A DNA stretch of 15,510 nt from an uncultured Lachnospiraceae bacterium (GTDB lineage: Bacteria; Bacillota; Clostridia; Lachnospirales; Lachnospiraceae), in contig CAMAHO010000032.1 in assembly GCA_945834545.1 (NCBI GenBank), positions 1 to 15,510 on the forward strand, read 5' to 3'. The notes below the pieces were generated by a model. It did no database searches, had not been told where the DNA came from, and saw only the letters and a program-made list of their open reading frames with translations. Positions within the stretch are counted from its first letter, which is position 1; the number at the start of each line of letters is the position of its first letter. Below are positions 14,469-15,510 of the stretch, piece after piece. Made by a program: the position numbers and the translations under genes.

Positions 14469-14490
14469 GAAATCACAAAACGGAGAGTAT

Positions 14491-14997
14491 ATGGAAGAGT
14501 TTTTACAGGTAGGAATTATTACGAAGACCCACGGTGTTCACGGCGAAGTGAAGGTGTTTCCCACAACAGATGATCCAAAGCGTTTCAAACGCTTAAAGGA
14601 GGTTTGGGTTGAGGGGAAGAACGGAAGGCAAAAGCTGGAACCGGAGAGTGCGAAGTTTTTTAAAAATATGGTCATTCTTAAGTTTAAAGAATTTGGGACC
14701 CCTGAACAGGTACAGCCTTATTTACAATGTAAACTGTTGGTTAGCAGAGAACATGCAGTACGCTTGCAAAAGGATGAGTATTTCATTGCAGATTTGATTG
14801 GACTTAAGGTATATGATGATAGCAAGGTGCTTTTAGGGGAATTGATAGATGTTATGCAGACCGGAGCAAATGATGTGTATGTTATTCGCCTTGCGGATGG
14901 CAGTGAAGTATTGTTGCCGGCAATAAAAGAGTGTATTCTTGAAATCAATATAGCTGAAGGCTATGCACTTGTCCATGTTATGGAAGGATTGCTGTGA
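14491..14997 (+). CDS. rimM: Ribosome maturation factor RimM
   Basis: Assembly factor that binds S19 and helps mature the 3' head domain of 16S rRNA in the 30S subunit. It has 168 residues from ATG at 14491; the frame stays open back to a TTG inside the preceding hairpin, but CGGAGAG (14481-14487) points to the ATG, and the protein then starts MEEFLQVGIITKTHGVHGEV, the standard N-terminus. The N-terminal beta-barrel domain (to about 90) is followed by a PRC-barrel domain with DEYFIADLIGLKVYDDSKVL, then NDVYVIRLADGSEVLLPAIK. trmD begins one base after its stop, as in most bacteria. Confidence 0.96.
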   Translation: MEEFLQVGIITKTHGVHGEVKVFPTTDDPKRFKRLKEVWVEGKNGRQKLEPESAKFFKNMVILKFKEFGTPEQVQPYLQCKLLVSREHAVRLQKDEYFIADLIGLKVYDDSKVLLGELIDVMQTGANDVYVIRLADGSEVLLPAIKECILEINIAEGYALVHVMEGLL

Positions 14998-14998
14998 G

Positions 14999-15510
14999 AT
15001 GAAATATCATGTTTTGACTTTATTCCCGGAAATGATTGAACAGGGAATGCATACCAGTATATTGAAACGTGCCATGGAAAAGGGCTGTATATCCTTAGAA
15101 TGTGTCAATATCAGGGACTTTTCAAAGGATAAGCATATGAGTGTGGATGACTATCCCTATGGTGGTGGTGCGGGGATGCTGATGCAGGCGGAACCGGTAT
15201 ATGAGGCCTGGAAGTCCATAGAAGGTCACGAGCATATCAAAACACTGTATATGTCACCAAAGGGACGAACCTTTAACCAAAAGGTTGCAGAGGAATTATC
15301 TTTGTGCGACGAGCTGATATTTCTTTGCGGGCATTATGAAGGAATTGATGAGCGTGCTCTTGAAAAAATCGGAGTGGAATGTATTTCCATTGGTGATTAT
15401 GTGTTAACCGGCGGTGAATTGCCGGCCATGGTTATGATGGATTGCATTTCCAGGTTTCTTCCTGGTGTTCTGAACAATCAGCTTTCTTCTGTTTCCGAGA
15501 GCTTTACAGG
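14999..15510 (+). CDS. trmD: tRNA (guanine-N1)-methyltransferase TrmD, partial (cut at right edge)
   Basis: SPOUT-family enzyme that methylates G37 N1 next to the anticodon of tRNAs reading CNN codons, using S-adenosylmethionine, and so prevents +1 frameshifting. 170 codons are present of the usual about 240; the rest lies beyond the window. The start MKYHVLTLFPEMIEQGMHTS is typical, followed by DDYPYGGGAGMLMQ, the CGHYEGIDER loop (G111-R118) and the trefoil-knot SAM-binding GDYVLTGGELPAM (from G132). The open frame is intact to the edge. ATG at 14999 lies one base after the rimM stop, with AAGGA about ten bases upstream. rplS would be the expected next gene. Confidence 0.96.
   Translation, partial: MKYHVLTLFPEMIEQGMHTSILKRAMEKGCISLECVNIRDFSKDKHMSVDDYPYGGGAGMLMQAEPVYEAWKSIEGHEHIKTLYMSPKGRTFNQKVAEELSLCDELIFLCGHYEGIDERALEKIGVECISIGDYVLTGGELPAMVMMDCISRFLPGVLNNQLSSVSESFT

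Noticed and set aside
14467..14490. N-terminal extension of rimM to a TTG at 14467
   Set aside because: It would start in the U-tract of the hairpin; CGGAGAG and the family N-terminus support ATG at 14491.

Overview
The window is an ordinary, gene-dense core-genome segment of a low-to-mid GC Gram-positive anaerobe. Gene order and protein style fit a Clostridia genome, most likely Lachnospiraceae; this is an inference without a database search. All seventeen supported genes are on the + strand and nearly all are housekeeping genes. I see no mobile element, CRISPR array, tRNA, rRNA, defence cassette or sign of recent transfer, and no undescribed system.

Layout. (1) pta-ackA (67-2283) convert acetyl-CoA to acetate with ATP synthesis. 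(2) yceD(DUF177)-rpmF (2393-3098) follow a perfect-consensus sigma-A promoter (TTGACA-17 bp-TATAAT) and end at a strong intrinsic terminator. (3) plsX-acpP (3241-4512) serve phospholipid and fatty-acid synthesis and end at a second terminator. (4) rnc-smc-ftsY-ilvA-yitT (4607-11972) form one tightly packed unit: rnc/smc overlap by 20 bp, ftsY/ilvA by 23 bp, and a third terminator closes it. (5) ylxM-ffh (12073-13800) encode SRP components. (6) rpsP-khpA (13918-14415) are followed by a fourth hairpin. (7) rimM-trmD (14491 to the right edge) continue the classic S16/rRNA-processing/tRNA-methylation operon; trmD is cut by the window end.

How the genes work together. Protein targeting is represented by ffh, ftsY and ylxM, although no SRP RNA gene is visible. 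Ribosome and RNA maturation is represented by rpmF, rnc, rpsP, khpA, rimM and trmD. Lipid synthesis is served by plsX and acpP, chromosome organisation by smc, and fermentative energy by pta-ackA. The two less expected members are a PLP threonine ammonia-lyase with a C-terminal ACT domain, translationally coupled to ftsY, and a YitT-type membrane protein.

The points most worth a second look are regulatory: a consensus promoter carrying a short inverted repeat in its spacer plus a leader hairpin; promoter-like -35/-10 pairs embedded in three of the four terminator hairpins; and several start codons that must be moved from the longest open frame (ftsY TTG at 8872, ilvA 9815, ylxM 12073, rimM 14491).
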